DNA from: Kitasatospora arboriphila
GTDB lineage: Bacteria; Actinomycetota; Actinomycetes; Mycobacteriales; Mycobacteriaceae
DNA: 17,025 bases
Assembly (NCBI RefSeq): GCF_000717275.1
Contig: NZ_JNYV01000018.1
Coordinates: 1-17,025 of the forward strand
Reading direction: 5' to 3'
Shown here: positions 7,477 to 15,274 of the stretch, in pieces
Layout of the letters: the number at the start of each line of letters is the position of its first letter
Numbering within the stretch: position 1 is the stretch's first letter
The notes under the pieces: generated by a model
The model's input: the letters and a program-made list of their open reading frames with translations, nothing else
Told to the model about the DNA's origin: nothing
Databases searched by the model: none
Translations under genes and position numbers: made by a program

Positions 7477-8454
7477 TTAAGAACCAGTGGATTCGAGGGT
7501 GAGGAAGTAGTCCGACATCGACAAGTCGTCGTTCCAAACTAGATGCTGGGACGTCATGTACCGATGTAAAGCTTGTAGGGTCGGCAGGTTGTTCTCGATA
7601 CCGTAGGGCCAGTAGTCAGAGCCCATGAGAGCCGCTTGCTCTTCCACTGCAGCAAGCGTCCATGGAAGCGTGGGGTAGGAGACGCTGGTCGACCAAAGTC
7701 TCTGCATAGCGCCCTGTTTAGTCTCATCGAATATTCTAAAGACCGTCTCCGCAAGGCCAGGATTCTGCTCGAGCAATTGGCGTTTCATCACGAGGACATG
7801 CATAACTGGGAAGATCTTGGTACGAGCATAGAACTCTCGCTCGTGGGTAGGTGCGTCGGAGAATAGACGGCGAATCCCCTTTGGGCGCGGTGCAACGCCG
7901 GCTCCAATCCATGCATCAATCGAGCCGTTACGGAGTTGATCTGGGAGAGACACCCCGTCCGGCGCCGGAACGATGCTCACATCGGTGGGGTAGATGAGTG
8001 TGTCAGCGTCGAGGCCGGTCGGCGATCGGTGCGAAATCCATTGCACATCTTGGGGACTGACACTGTAGTCGTCAGCGAATAGGCCTCTGAGCCAGACTGC
8101 CATCGTCATCCCGTACTCGGGCAGCCCAATAGTTCGGCCCTTCAGGTCGGCGGGGGTGGTGAAGTTGGAGTCTTCACGCACGTAAACATTGCTGTGGCGG
8201 AAGGCGCGAGACACCCAAACCGGGAGGGCAACAAGTTCACAGCCCCCGGGATCCTTCGAGTATTGCGTCATGAAGAACGACGCCGACATCTCGCCACCCG
8301 CCACATCGGCGGAGTCGCGCAGTGCTGCGAACGCATCTTTCGGGCTGGGCAGGATCTTGGTACTGATGGAGAGACCATGCTTCGCTGCCACGCGATCGAG
8401 GCCTGCAACACGATCGTATGCACCTCCAAACAGGAAGGTGAGGGGTCTAGTCAC
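7477..8454 (-). CDS. 4,5-dihydroxyphthalate decarboxylase-like protein (substrate-binding-protein fold)
   Basis: This 325-residue protein has the periplasmic-binding-protein type 2 fold but no signal peptide, lipobox or membrane segment, so it should be cytoplasmic. The central run DLKGRTIGLPEYGMTMAVW, with RGLFADDY after it, resembles the Pht5/4,5-dihydroxyphthalate decarboxylase group. So do the opening TRPLTFLFGGAYDR and the length. If active, it would remove CO2 from an ortho-dihydroxy aromatic acid and give the catechol that the extradiol enzyme cleaves. This is inferred from family likeness and context. The alternative, a NMT1-like solute-binding protein, is weakened by the missing export signal and the absence of permease or ATPase genes nearby. 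Start GTG 8454 has only a weak ribosome site (GATGAG). The gene is convergent with the upper operon and divergent from the hydrolase operon, with its own terminator. Confidence 0.7.
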   Translation of the reverse strand: MTRPLTFLFGGAYDRVAGLDRVAAKHGLSISTKILPSPKDAFAALRDSADVAGGEMSASFFMTQYSKDPGGCELVALPVWVSRAFRHSNVYVREDSNFTTPADLKGRTIGLPEYGMTMAVWLRGLFADDYSVSPQDVQWISHRSPTGLDADTLIYPTDVSIVPAPDGVSLPDQLRNGSIDAWIGAGVAPRPKGIRRLFSDAPTHEREFYARTKIFPVMHVLVMKRQLLEQNPGLAETVFRIFDETKQGAMQRLWSTSVSYPTLPWTLAAVEEQAALMGSDYWPYGIENNLPTLQALHRYMTSQHLVWNDDLSMSDYFLTLESTGS

Positions 8455-8681
8455 CGGTCACTCATCTCATCGAAGTCTGCTGACTCTATGAGGATAGGCT
8501 TCCGGCGCTTGCCGACCGGGTTTATTATAGTTACCATGCACATATTCTATGCGATAAGTGGTCTAGGCAACAAACATTTGCGGTCGCTGACCATTCTCGT
8601 GCTGACGTCGGTGGGTGGCGCGTGCAAAGTCGATCGCGCCGGTCGTCATACGAGGACGTGAGCTCCAACGAAAGGATTGAT
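8455..8681. promoter_or_regulatory. Divergent promoter region with WATAGTWAYYATGC copy at 8526-8539
   Basis: This 227-bp gap separates the decarboxylase-like gene (minus) from the hydrolase operon (plus). It holds an AT-rich patch at 8520-8560 with TATAGTTACCATGC at 8526-8539, sharing 11 of 14 bases with the site before the dioxygenase gene. CATA-TTC-TATG lies just after it. TATAGT resembles a -10 box, but I see no convincing -35 at the correct distance. An AAAGGA ribosome site ends 5 nt before ATG 8682. The open frames crossing this gap are antisense shadows without ribosome sites. Confidence 0.45.
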
Positions 8682-9605
8682 ATGGGTCAGACGGACACCG
8701 TGTGGGTCGACCTGCTGGGCACGGCCTACGAGCAGAAGTTTTACGATGTGGGTGGCGTACGCACGCGGAGTATTGAGTCAGGCGACGGCCCGCCGATCGT
8801 GTTCCTCCACGGTGGCGGCGGCCACGCAGAGACCTGGATCCGCAACCTTGGTGCGCACTCTCCGCATCGTCATTCGTATGCGATCGATATGCTCGGCCAC
8901 GGTTTCACCGACGCACCTACCGACTGCGACTACACCACCGCTGACGTGCTCGATCACGTTGTGCGGTTCCTCGACACAGCGGGCATCGAGAAGGCTGATT
9001 TCTGCGGAGAGTCATTCGGCGGACGTATCTCTGCGTGGATGGCAATAAAACATCCGGACCGTGTCAACAAATTGATACTCAACACATCGGGTGGTCTGCC
9101 AGCTACGAAGGGCCGGCAGGCCGACGACGTCTCTGACCTATTGGCGCGCACGACGAGCTCGCTCAGCCAAACCAGCGACGAAGCCGTTCGATCAAGGATC
9201 GCCTGGCTATTCGCTGACCCCAACCAGGTTCCCGAAGAGTTCGTTAAGATCCGCCAGGCCATCTATCAGCAGCCCGGAATCAAGGATTCGTTGACCAAGT
9301 TGTTTAGTAAGATCTTCGACCCCGAAGACGCTAAGAACTATTGGCTCACCCCGGAACGCCTAGCCGGCATCCAGGCGTCGACTCTCGTGATCTGGAGTGA
9401 CCACAACCCGATCCACAGCTACGAAGATGCGAAGGAAGGGTTTTCGCATATCACGGACGTGCGTTTCCACCTCATCGAGAATGCGGCACACTGGCCGCAG
9501 TACGAGCAGTACGAGGAATACAACCAGGTGCAGGTGTCGTTCCTCCTTGACGGTGAGCCGGCACTACCGAGCGCAGCTAAGGTCGCCGCAGGAGGATTGA
9601 ACTGA
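8682..9605 (+). CDS. Alpha/beta hydrolase, probable meta-cleavage product C-C hydrolase
   Basis: This 307-residue alpha/beta hydrolase has the oxyanion segment FLHGGGGHAETW (41-52), the nucleophile elbow CGESFGG with S111, acid D240 (WSDHNP) and H270 (ENAAHWPQYE). The spacing is close to S112, D237 and H265 of BphD, and the lid region at about 140-220 is of similar length. It should hydrolyse the ring-fission product to a 2-hydroxypenta-2,4-dienoate and an acid, linking the extradiol enzyme to the lower operon. ATG 8682 is chosen because of AAAGGA 5 nt upstream and because the protein then begins near the first strand. A GTG/ATG start about 20 codons earlier would add an arginine-rich, unlikely leader. 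It overlaps the next gene by 1 base (TGATG). An ester hydrolase role remains possible. Confidence 0.8.
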   Translation: MGQTDTVWVDLLGTAYEQKFYDVGGVRTRSIESGDGPPIVFLHGGGGHAETWIRNLGAHSPHRHSYAIDMLGHGFTDAPTDCDYTTADVLDHVVRFLDTAGIEKADFCGESFGGRISAWMAIKHPDRVNKLILNTSGGLPATKGRQADDVSDLLARTTSSLSQTSDEAVRSRIAWLFADPNQVPEEFVKIRQAIYQQPGIKDSLTKLFSKIFDPEDAKNYWLTPERLAGIQASTLVIWSDHNPIHSYEDAKEGFSHITDVRFHLIENAAHWPQYEQYEEYNQVQVSFLLDGEPALPSAAKVAAGGLN

Positions 9606-9907
9606 TGTTTCGTCATGTTGTGATTATGAATTGGACGCATGAACTTTCTGATGACGAAGCCGCGGAAGTCAAGCGCGTCCTCGATGACTTGGGTGCGCAA
9701 TCCCCGACCGTTCGTGCAATATCGCACGGTCCGGACGTCGGTATACGTGCTAACGGCGGTAGTTACGCACTCGTAGCCGACTTCGACGACGCTGACGGTT
9801 GGCGTGCGTATAGCAAACATCCGGCACACGACGTTGTGCGAGGAGTGATGGGCAACCTCGTCAAGGAGCAGCAGATCGTGCAGTTCGAGTCAGGATCCGG
9901 TCAGTGA
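9605..9907 (+). CDS. Dabb (stress-responsive alpha/beta barrel) domain protein
   Basis: This 100-residue protein consists of a single dimeric alpha/beta-barrel domain. The typical opening is MFRHVVIMNW, with H4 in the place of the conserved Dabb histidine. A helix ELSDDEAAEVKRVLDDL follows, then the strand SYALVADFDDADGWRAYSKH and the closing HPAHDVVRGVMGNLV. Family members include small cyclases and isomerase-like proteins, but many have no known reaction. It is translationally coupled on both sides: its ATG overlaps the hydrolase stop by one base and its TGA overlaps the aldehyde dehydrogenase GTG. The stoichiometric coupling suggests it acts on the same ring-fission intermediate, perhaps as a tautomerase or carrier. 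That role is speculation. Confidence 0.78.
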   Translation: MFRHVVIMNWTHELSDDEAAEVKRVLDDLGAQSPTVRAISHGPDVGIRANGGSYALVADFDDADGWRAYSKHPAHDVVRGVMGNLVKEQQIVQFESGSGQ

Positions 9908-11355
9908 CGATGCTCGAGCGTGCCGGCCTACAGTTCGTCGGTAACGAATGGATTCCGTCCACCTCGGCCGCGAGAGTGAATGTCGAAAACCCCACCACCG
10001 GCGCGGTGCTGGCCAGCGTGTGTGAAGGCACCACCGACGACGTGGACAAAGCGGTGCAGGCCGCGGACGCTGCGTTTGCCGCGTGGTCGTCTACGCCGGT
10101 CGCGGAAAGGGTTGCGGTTCTCCGCAAAGTCGCTGCCGTCTTGCGACGGGAGAGTGATGCTATCGCTGCTATTATAAGTGCGGAGGTCGGAACTACGATC
10201 GCCGTTTCCGCAGCCGTTCAGGTCGGTCGACCCATCGAAGTCCTCGAATCGCTGTGTGACTCGGCTCTCGAACTCGCGTGGGACGAGCAGATCGGGTCGA
10301 CACTCATTGTTCGCGATCCAATCGGTGTCGCAGTTGCAATTACACCGTGGAACTTCCCGCTGCACCAGGCGATCGCTAAGGTTGGCGCCGCTATTGCAGC
10401 GGGATGCACGGTGGTTCTCAAGCCCTCGGAGCTCGCGCCGCACAGCGCCTACGCTCTCGCTGATGCGTTTGTTGAGGCGGGCGCTCCGGCCGGGGTGTTC
10501 AATGTCGTTACTGGTGTCGGCTCAGTCATCGGAGACGCGCTGGTGTCTCATCCTAGAGTCGGCGTGATCTCTTTCACGGGTTCTACGGCGGTTGGCAAGC
10601 ACTTGGCTTCGGTCGCCGGACAGTCCATAAAGCGCGTGGCACTCGAACTCGGCGGCAAAGGGCCTTCGGTCGTGCTGCCGGGCGCCGATATCGCAGCAAC
10701 CACTGCAGCCACAGTAGCGAGATGTTTCACCAACTCCGGCCAGGTCTGCGCGGCGCTATCCCGGCTCATCGTTCATCGGGACGACCTCCTCAAGGCTGAG
10801 AACGCGGCCGCAGAGGCGGCGGCATCGTTTCAACTAGGGGACCCGCTCCATGCAGAGACCACGATGGGCCCGGTAATTTCAGCGAAACAGAAGTCCAGCA
10901 TCCGCGCACACATCACCGCAGCTGTTCGTGCTGGCGCCAAGTTGGTTCACGGTGGCAACGACGTTGCGGTTCCAGAGCATGGGCACTTCGTCGCCCCGAC
11001 CGTTTTCTCCGATGTGACCAGTGATATGGCCATTGCACAGCAAGAGGTCTTCGGTCCAGTCTTGGTCATCATTCCCTATGACACCGTCGAGGAAGCTGTC
11101 ACAATCGCAAACGATTCGGATTACGGGCTGGTCGGAGCAGTTTTCGGGCCAGATCTGGTCGAGGCCGCTCACGTGGCCGCAAGAATCAAGGTGGGCATGA
11201 TCGGGGTCAATGGCGGACGAATTAACGTGAAAGCTCCGTTTGGCGGGTTCAAGGAGTCTGGGCTTGGCCGGGAGTTCGGCGCCTACGGAATTCAGGAGTT
11301 TGTTGAGATCAAATCAGTGAACTTCACCACGCCCGAAGCCATTGTTCGCTTATGA
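9904..11355 (+). CDS. NAD(P)-dependent aldehyde dehydrogenase
   Basis: This 483-residue ALDH-superfamily enzyme is of full length. Catalytic and cofactor residues are in place: N150 in TPWNFP, K173 in LKPSE, E248 in LELGGKGP and C282 in FTNSGQVCAA. The C-terminal EVFGPVLVI and GGFKESGLGREFG blocks are also present. It oxidises an aldehyde to an acid, either the product of the alcohol dehydrogenase or a semialdehyde from ring cleavage. GTG 9904 overlaps the Dabb stop (GTGA arrangement). ATG 9910, two codons later, is a possible alternative. It is the last gene of the hydrolase operon and is followed by a convergent IclR gene. Substrate choice between benzaldehyde-like, 2-hydroxymuconic semialdehyde or aliphatic aldehydes cannot be settled here. 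Confidence 0.88.
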   Translation: MTMLERAGLQFVGNEWIPSTSAARVNVENPTTGAVLASVCEGTTDDVDKAVQAADAAFAAWSSTPVAERVAVLRKVAAVLRRESDAIAAIISAEVGTTIAVSAAVQVGRPIEVLESLCDSALELAWDEQIGSTLIVRDPIGVAVAITPWNFPLHQAIAKVGAAIAAGCTVVLKPSELAPHSAYALADAFVEAGAPAGVFNVVTGVGSVIGDALVSHPRVGVISFTGSTAVGKHLASVAGQSIKRVALELGGKGPSVVLPGADIAATTAATVARCFTNSGQVCAALSRLIVHRDDLLKAENAAAEAAASFQLGDPLHAETTMGPVISAKQKSSIRAHITAAVRAGAKLVHGGNDVAVPEHGHFVAPTVFSDVTSDMAIAQQEVFGPVLVIIPYDTVEEAVTIANDSDYGLVGAVFGPDLVEAAHVAARIKVGMIGVNGGRINVKAPFGGFKESGLGREFGAYGIQEFVEIKSVNFTTPEAIVRL

Positions 11356-11424
11356 TGCGTCATCGCCGAGCTGAACCGCGCTGGGGTAAGGTCACCAAAC
11401 CAAGACACCCGAGTTAAGCCATCA

Positions 11425-11444
11425 CATCAGTCAGAAGACTGATG
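11425..11444. terminator. Short perfect hairpin between convergent aldehyde dehydrogenase and IclR genes
   Basis: CATCAGTC (11425-11432) pairs with GACTGATG (11437-11444) around AGAA. It overlaps the last codons and stop of the IclR gene and lies about 70 bp after the aldehyde dehydrogenase gene. It could end transcription from either side. No U-tract is visible. Confidence 0.45.
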
Positions 11445-12233
11445 TACCGCGCTCGTCGGTCGCAATTCAACGATAAGCGAACGCCGTGCGAGCGTTGACG
11501 TGACGCCCGCCGCGGCCGCGCGCACTGCGGCTACGTGCTGAGTGGGTCGGAATCGTGTCGTGGGCCCGGTGACACTGATGGCGGCCAGAGGAGCCTCATC
11601 GCGATCAAGAATCGGGGCGCCCAGGCATGCGATTCCAATTGTCGACTCTTCGAACTCGAATGCGACACCGTCATCGGCGACCTTGTCCAGTTGTCGTCGC
11701 AGCATCCCCGGCGCAACTATTGTGTGGGGTGTTCGTCGTGGCAGTGGGCCCGAGAGTAGCTCGCCAATGAAGCCATCGGCAGAACTGGCCAGCAGAGCCT
11801 TTCCGATTGCCGTGCAGTACAACGGCATTCGTCCTCCAATTCGAGACGGGGACGCGGCCTGTCGATGTCCGCCAATTTTGGAGACGTAGACGACCTCGGT
11901 ACCGTCGAGCACGCCAAGGTGTACCGTCTCCTGGGTGCGGGCGTAGAGATCTTGCATGAACGGCACTGCCACTTCGAGCAATCCGCGTTCGGGCGAGGCC
12001 CTCATGCCCAGTTCGAACAACCCACTTCCCAGTCGGTAGCCCCTAGTCGACGTTGCGAGCAGGCGCGCTGACACCAGTTGACCAGCCAGCCGGTGGACTG
12101 TTGTCTTAGGAAAGCTAGTCCGTTCGGCGAGTTCTGCGAGCGAGACTGCCTCGTCCTCGGCGCGGAAGGCCAAAAGTAGCGCGATCGCCTTTCCCAGAAC
12201 GGTCGCCAAATCTAACTGAGAAGTTTCCGGCAT
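11427..12233 (-). CDS. IclR-family transcriptional regulator
   Basis: At 268 residues this is a typical IclR regulator. The N-terminal winged helix-turn-helix covers about residues 14-75 (SLAELAERTSFPKTTVHRLA is the recognition region). The ligand-binding domain at 85-250 has the family blocks ETVHLGVLDGTEVVYVSKI, RMPLYCTAIGKALLAS and GIACLGAPILD. The start is set by GGAGG 8 nt before ATG 12233. An upstream in-frame ATG at 12266 lacks a good ribosome site and would sit over the likely operator. The gene is divergent from the hydratase-aldehyde dehydrogenase-aldolase operon, so it probably controls that operon and itself, responding to an aromatic acid or pathway intermediate. IclR proteins can activate or repress, and the sequence does not say which. 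Confidence 0.87.
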   Translation of the reverse strand: MPETSQLDLATVLGKAIALLLAFRAEDEAVSLAELAERTSFPKTTVHRLAGQLVSARLLATSTRGYRLGSGLFELGMRASPERGLLEVAVPFMQDLYARTQETVHLGVLDGTEVVYVSKIGGHRQAASPSRIGGRMPLYCTAIGKALLASSADGFIGELLSGPLPRRTPHTIVAPGMLRRQLDKVADDGVAFEFEESTIGIACLGAPILDRDEAPLAAISVTGPTTRFRPTQHVAAVRAAAAGVTSTLARRSLIVELRPTSAVHQSSD

Positions 12234-12265
12234 CCGTAGTGCCTCCGAAATGCTGAGGTCCACCA

Positions 12266-12327
12266 TTCCGCTGAGTGGAACGCTGCCCTCGACTTTAACG
12301 CAGTACCAGGGTGAATATAACCATATT
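12266..12327. promoter_or_regulatory. Candidate IclR operator and divergent promoter region
   Basis: Between iclR and the hydratase gene lies TTCCGCTGAGTGGAA (12266-12280), a 15-bp near-palindrome with one mismatched pair and the TTCC...GGAA ends seen in some IclR-family sites. A second inverted repeat, AATAT-AACC-ATATT (12314-12327), is 20 bp before the hydratase start in a local AT-rich stretch. Both are seen directly; their roles are inferred. Confidence 0.45.
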
Positions 12328-12347
12328 AAACCAAGTGAAAGTGGGCC

Positions 12348-13181
12348 ATGAGTACCCGACCTTCTTCTCCAGCTGGATCGTCGTCGATCGAATCGTCAGT
12401 TAAAGCGGCCGCCAATCGCCTCACGGAGGCATTTCGGTCCCGAGTCCCATGCGCTCCGATCAGCGACTTGATCGGACCTGACGACGTCGTCTCCGCATAT
12501 CGAGTCCAGACGCTGTACAACGCCAGACGGCAGGCTAACGGTAGCGCCGTAGTTGGTCGCAAGATCGGCGCCACCTCAGAAGCTGTCCAGGTGCAACTTG
12601 GAGTCGATCAACCTGACTTTGGAGTTCTCTTTGACGACATGGCCTACGTGGACGGCGCCTGTATCTCGATGGACGAGCTGCTGCAGCCTAAGGCCGAGGC
12701 AGAAGTGGCGTTTGTGCTCGACCGTGATCTGGCGACAGGCAATCTCGACGTCGATCAATGTAGGGCAGCCGTGGCCTATGCGACTGCAGCACTCGAGATC
12801 GTCGACAGCCGGATTGCCGAATGGGACATCACCTTTGCCGACACGGTTGCTGACAATGCCTCAAGTGGAGTCTACGTACTCGGAACGACACGGCGGACTC
12901 TGGAGGAGGTCGCCCCGGTTGAGGTTCAGATGACCATGACCATCGATGGCGAGCTCGTGTCGGCTGGCGACGGCGCGGCTTGCCTCGGTGACCCGCTCCA
13001 CGCATTGACGTGGCTGGCCCGTCGTGCTCGTGAGTTCGGCGAACCGCTACGGGCCGGCCAGGTCATCCTATCGGGTGCTCTCGGCCCCATGTGCGCAATT
13101 AATCCGGGATCGACAGTTACCGCGGAAATCAGCGGACTCGGGTCGGTCACCGCCCATTTTTCAACGAAACCAACTATTTAA
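12348..13181 (+). CDS. 2-hydroxypenta-2,4-dienoate (2-oxopent-4-enoate) hydratase
   Basis: This 277-residue protein of the fumarylacetoacetate hydrolase/MhpD fold adds water to 2-hydroxypenta-2,4-dienoate and gives 4-hydroxy-2-oxovalerate. [10 protein letters not shown] (68-77) is the conserved substrate-binding block. The metal ligands are expected at E117 and E119 in [10 protein letters not shown] and at E150 in ALEIVDSR. The C-terminal [18 protein letters not shown] is the usual closing motif. It heads the lower operon, the conserved hydratase-dehydrogenase-aldolase triple of meta-cleavage pathways. The N-terminus has about 15 extra serine-rich residues. The ribosome site before ATG 12348 is modest (AAAGTGGG). 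Decarboxylases of the same fold (DmpH type) are the main alternative, but the gene order supports the hydratase. Confidence 0.86.
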   Translation: MSTRPSSPAGSSSIESSVKAAANRLTEAFRSRVPCAPISDLIGPDDVVSAYRVQTLYNARRQANGSAVVGRKIGATSEAVQVQLGVDQPDFGVLFDDMAYVDGACISMDELLQPKAEAEVAFVLDRDLATGNLDVDQCRAAVAYATAALEIVDSRIAEWDITFADTVADNASSGVYVLGTTRRTLEEVAPVEVQMTMTIDGELVSAGDGAACLGDPLHALTWLARRAREFGEPLRAGQVILSGALGPMCAINPGSTVTAEISGLGSVTAHFSTKPTI

Positions 13182-13191
13182 GGGGCATACG

Positions 13192-14166
13192 ATGAGTCAA
13201 GACGAGACCACCCGGCCTAAGAAGACAAAGGTTGCGATAATCGGGTCGGGCAACATAGGCACCGACCTGATGGTCAAGGTCCTGCAGAACTCGCAGTACC
13301 TGGAGATGGGTGCGATGGTGGGAATTGACGCCAAATCGGACGGGCTCGCGAGGGCGGCCGCCCAGGGCGTACCCACCACCCATGAAGGCGTCGAAGGCCT
13401 TATGAAGATGGACAGTTTCGACGAAATCGAGATCGTGTTCGACGCAACGTCCGCCAAGGCGCATGAAGTAAACAACGCGCGCCTTGCCCCCTTAGGAAAG
13501 CGGATGATCGATCTGACCCCCGCGGCCCTTGGACCGTTTGTGGTCCCGGCGGTTAACATCGATAACCACATCGACGCACCGAACGTCAACATGGTGACCT
13601 GCGGTGGCCAGGCCACGATCCCAATCGTTGCGGCAGTGTCTCGGATTGCGACGGTGGCCTATGCCGAGATAGTCGCGTCGATCTCGTCGCGGTCGGCAGG
13701 TCCGGGCACCCGGGCCAACATCGACGAATTCACTGAGACGACGTCGAAGGCCATTTGTTCAGTTGGCGGCGCCCAGCGTGGCAAGGCTGTCATTATCTTG
13801 AACCCGGCCGAGCCGCCCCTGATTATGCGCGACACAGTCTTCTGCCTTGTCGACGCGCTGGACGAGTCCACCCATCAAGAGATTCGGCGGTCGATCGAAA
13901 AGATGGTGGGTGACGTTGCCGCCTATGTGCCGGGCTACCGACTCAAGCAGGAAATCCAGATCAACGCGATCCCTAAGGATCAACCGGTGCACACACTGTT
14001 GCCGGCGGACTCGACCACGACGCCGACCCATCAGGTATCGGTCTTTCTCGAGGTTGCAGGGGCGGCACACTATCTCCCGGCATACGCGGGAAATCTCGAC
14101 ATCATGACATCTGCAGGATTGCAGGTCGCCGAGCGGATCGCTCAGAAGAAGGAAGAGGTAGCGTAA
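13192..14166 (+). CDS. Acylating acetaldehyde (propanal) dehydrogenase
   Basis: This 324-residue enzyme is of the DmpF/MhpF/HsaG type. The Rossmann motif is [13 protein letters not shown] (residues 14-26). The catalytic cysteine C137 sits in [12 protein letters not shown], which is highly characteristic. [19 protein letters not shown] and the [12 protein letters not shown] block are also typical. It oxidises acetaldehyde (or propanal) with NAD and CoA to the acyl-CoA. ATG 13192 is chosen because AGGGG overlaps the hydratase stop just upstream. An earlier in-frame start would run back through the hydratase gene. Its TAA overlaps the aldolase ATG by one base. These two enzymes normally form a complex that channels the volatile aldehyde, and the coupling here fits. 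Confidence 0.93.
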   Translation: MSQDETTRPKKTKVAIIGSGNIGTDLMVKVLQNSQYLEMGAMVGIDAKSDGLARAAAQGVPTTHEGVEGLMKMDSFDEIEIVFDATSAKAHEVNNARLAPLGKRMIDLTPAALGPFVVPAVNIDNHIDAPNVNMVTCGGQATIPIVAAVSRIATVAYAEIVASISSRSAGPGTRANIDEFTETTSKAICSVGGAQRGKAVIILNPAEPPLIMRDTVFCLVDALDESTHQEIRRSIEKMVGDVAAYVPGYRLKQEIQINAIPKDQPVHTLLPADSTTTPTHQVSVFLEVAGAAHYLPAYAGNLDIMTSAGLQVAERIAQKKEEVA

Positions 14167-15188
14167 TGGGTCAAACCACAGTATTTGTACAGGATGTGAC
14201 CTTGCGTGACGGGATGCACGCCGTGCGGCACCGAATCACGCCAGAAAAGGTGGGTTTGATCGTTGCGGCGCTCGACGCCTCCGGTGTAGACGCGATTGAG
14301 GTCGCACATGGCGATGGTCTGGCCGGTGGGTCAGTGAACTACGGCCCTGGGTCCAACACGGACTGGGAGTGGCTGGAGGCGGCCGCTGCGAACATTAAGA
14401 ACGCGCGCCTGACAACACTGCTCCTGCCGGGAGTGGGCACTATCGAAGAGCTAAAGCATGCCTACGATCTGGGGGTCCGGTCGGTTCGTGTAGCGACCCA
14501 TTGCACCGAGGCGGACGTGTCAGCCCAGCATATTGCAAAGGCGCGCGAGATCGGGATGGACGTCTCGGGCTTCCTGATGATGAGCCACATGGCGTCTCCG
14601 GAGAGGCTCGCTGAGCAGGCGAAAATGATGGAAAGCTATGGCGCTCACTGTGTGTACGTCACCGATTCTGGTGGCCGGCTCACTATGGATGGTGTTAAGG
14701 ATCGGGTGCTTGCCTACCGCGACGTCCTCGATGCAAGCACCGAAATCGGTATTCACGCCCATGAGAACCTGTCTTTGTCGGTCGCGAATTCGATCGTGGC
14801 AGTGGAAAACGGTGTGCACCGCGTGGATGCCTCACTCGCTGGCCACGGCGCCGGGGCGGGTAACTGCCCCATTGAAGCGTTCATCGCTGTCGCGGACATA
14901 CATGGTTGGAAGCATGGCTGCGACGTGTTCGCCCTCCAGGATGCGGCGGACGACATCGTTCGGCCGTTGCAGGACCGTCCAGTTCGGGTCGACCGAGAGA
15001 CGTTGACCTTGGGCTATGCGGGTGTTTACTCGAGCTTTCTTCGTCACGCGGAAGCCGCGAGCGTTCGTTACGGAATCGATGTCAGGACCATCCTGATGGA
15101 GGCGGGACGCCGCAAGCTAGTTGGTGGCCAAGAGGACATGATCGTTGATATTGCGCTCGACATGACTGCAGCCACGCAGGCAAGCTAA
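14166..15188 (+). CDS. 4-hydroxy-2-oxovalerate aldolase
   Basis: At 340 residues this is the metal-dependent aldolase of the DmpG/BphI/HsaF group, which splits 4-hydroxy-2-oxoacids into pyruvate and an aldehyde. [13 protein letters not shown] (10-22) carries the conserved R14 and D15 and the base H18. H197 and H199 in [11 protein letters not shown] are metal ligands, and [15 protein letters not shown] is a typical HMGL-like block. The TIM barrel is followed by a helical C-terminal domain that binds the partner dehydrogenase. It is the last gene of the lower operon, coupled to the dehydrogenase gene and followed 12 bp later by a strong hairpin. Confidence 0.93.
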   Translation: MGQTTVFVQDVTLRDGMHAVRHRITPEKVGLIVAALDASGVDAIEVAHGDGLAGGSVNYGPGSNTDWEWLEAAAANIKNARLTTLLLPGVGTIEELKHAYDLGVRSVRVATHCTEADVSAQHIAKAREIGMDVSGFLMMSHMASPERLAEQAKMMESYGAHCVYVTDSGGRLTMDGVKDRVLAYRDVLDASTEIGIHAHENLSLSVANSIVAVENGVHRVDASLAGHGAGAGNCPIEAFIAVADIHGWKHGCDVFALQDAADDIVRPLQDRPVRVDRETLTLGYAGVYSSFLRHAEAASVRYGIDVRTILMEAGRRKLVGGQEDMIVDIALDMTAATQAS

Positions 15189-15199
15189 ATCTAAACCGA

Positions 15200-15232
15200 A
15201 AGTCGGGGACGGTAGGCAACCGTCCCCGACTT
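15200..15232 (+). terminator. Intrinsic-type terminator of the lower operon
   Basis: AAGTCGGGGACGGT (15200-15213) and ACCGTCCCCGACTT (15219-15232) form a perfect 14-bp GC-rich stem with a 5-nt loop, starting 12 nt after the aldolase stop. No long U-tract follows. It also lies beyond the end of the convergent isochorismatase-fold gene and may serve both. Confidence 0.85.
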
Positions 15233-15274
15233 AGGTGGTTCCACGGTCACTTCTACCGGAACGAGGGGCCAGTA

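Noticed and set aside
7477..8454. ABC transporter substrate-binding protein
   Set aside because: No signal peptide or lipobox and no permease or ATPase gene nearby; likeness to the 4,5-dihydroxyphthalate decarboxylase group is stronger.
8194..8661. Plus-strand open frame of about 155 codons
   Set aside because: It is antisense to most of the decarboxylase-like gene, has no ribosome site and no recognisable protein features.
12234..12266. ATG 12266 as the IclR start
   Set aside because: There is no good ribosome site, and it would place coding sequence up to the likely operator; GGAGG precedes ATG 12233.
15200..15232. Perfect 14-bp inverted repeat as an IS terminus or operator
   Set aside because: Its position 12 nt after an operon stop, GC-rich stem and 5-nt loop fit a terminator better.
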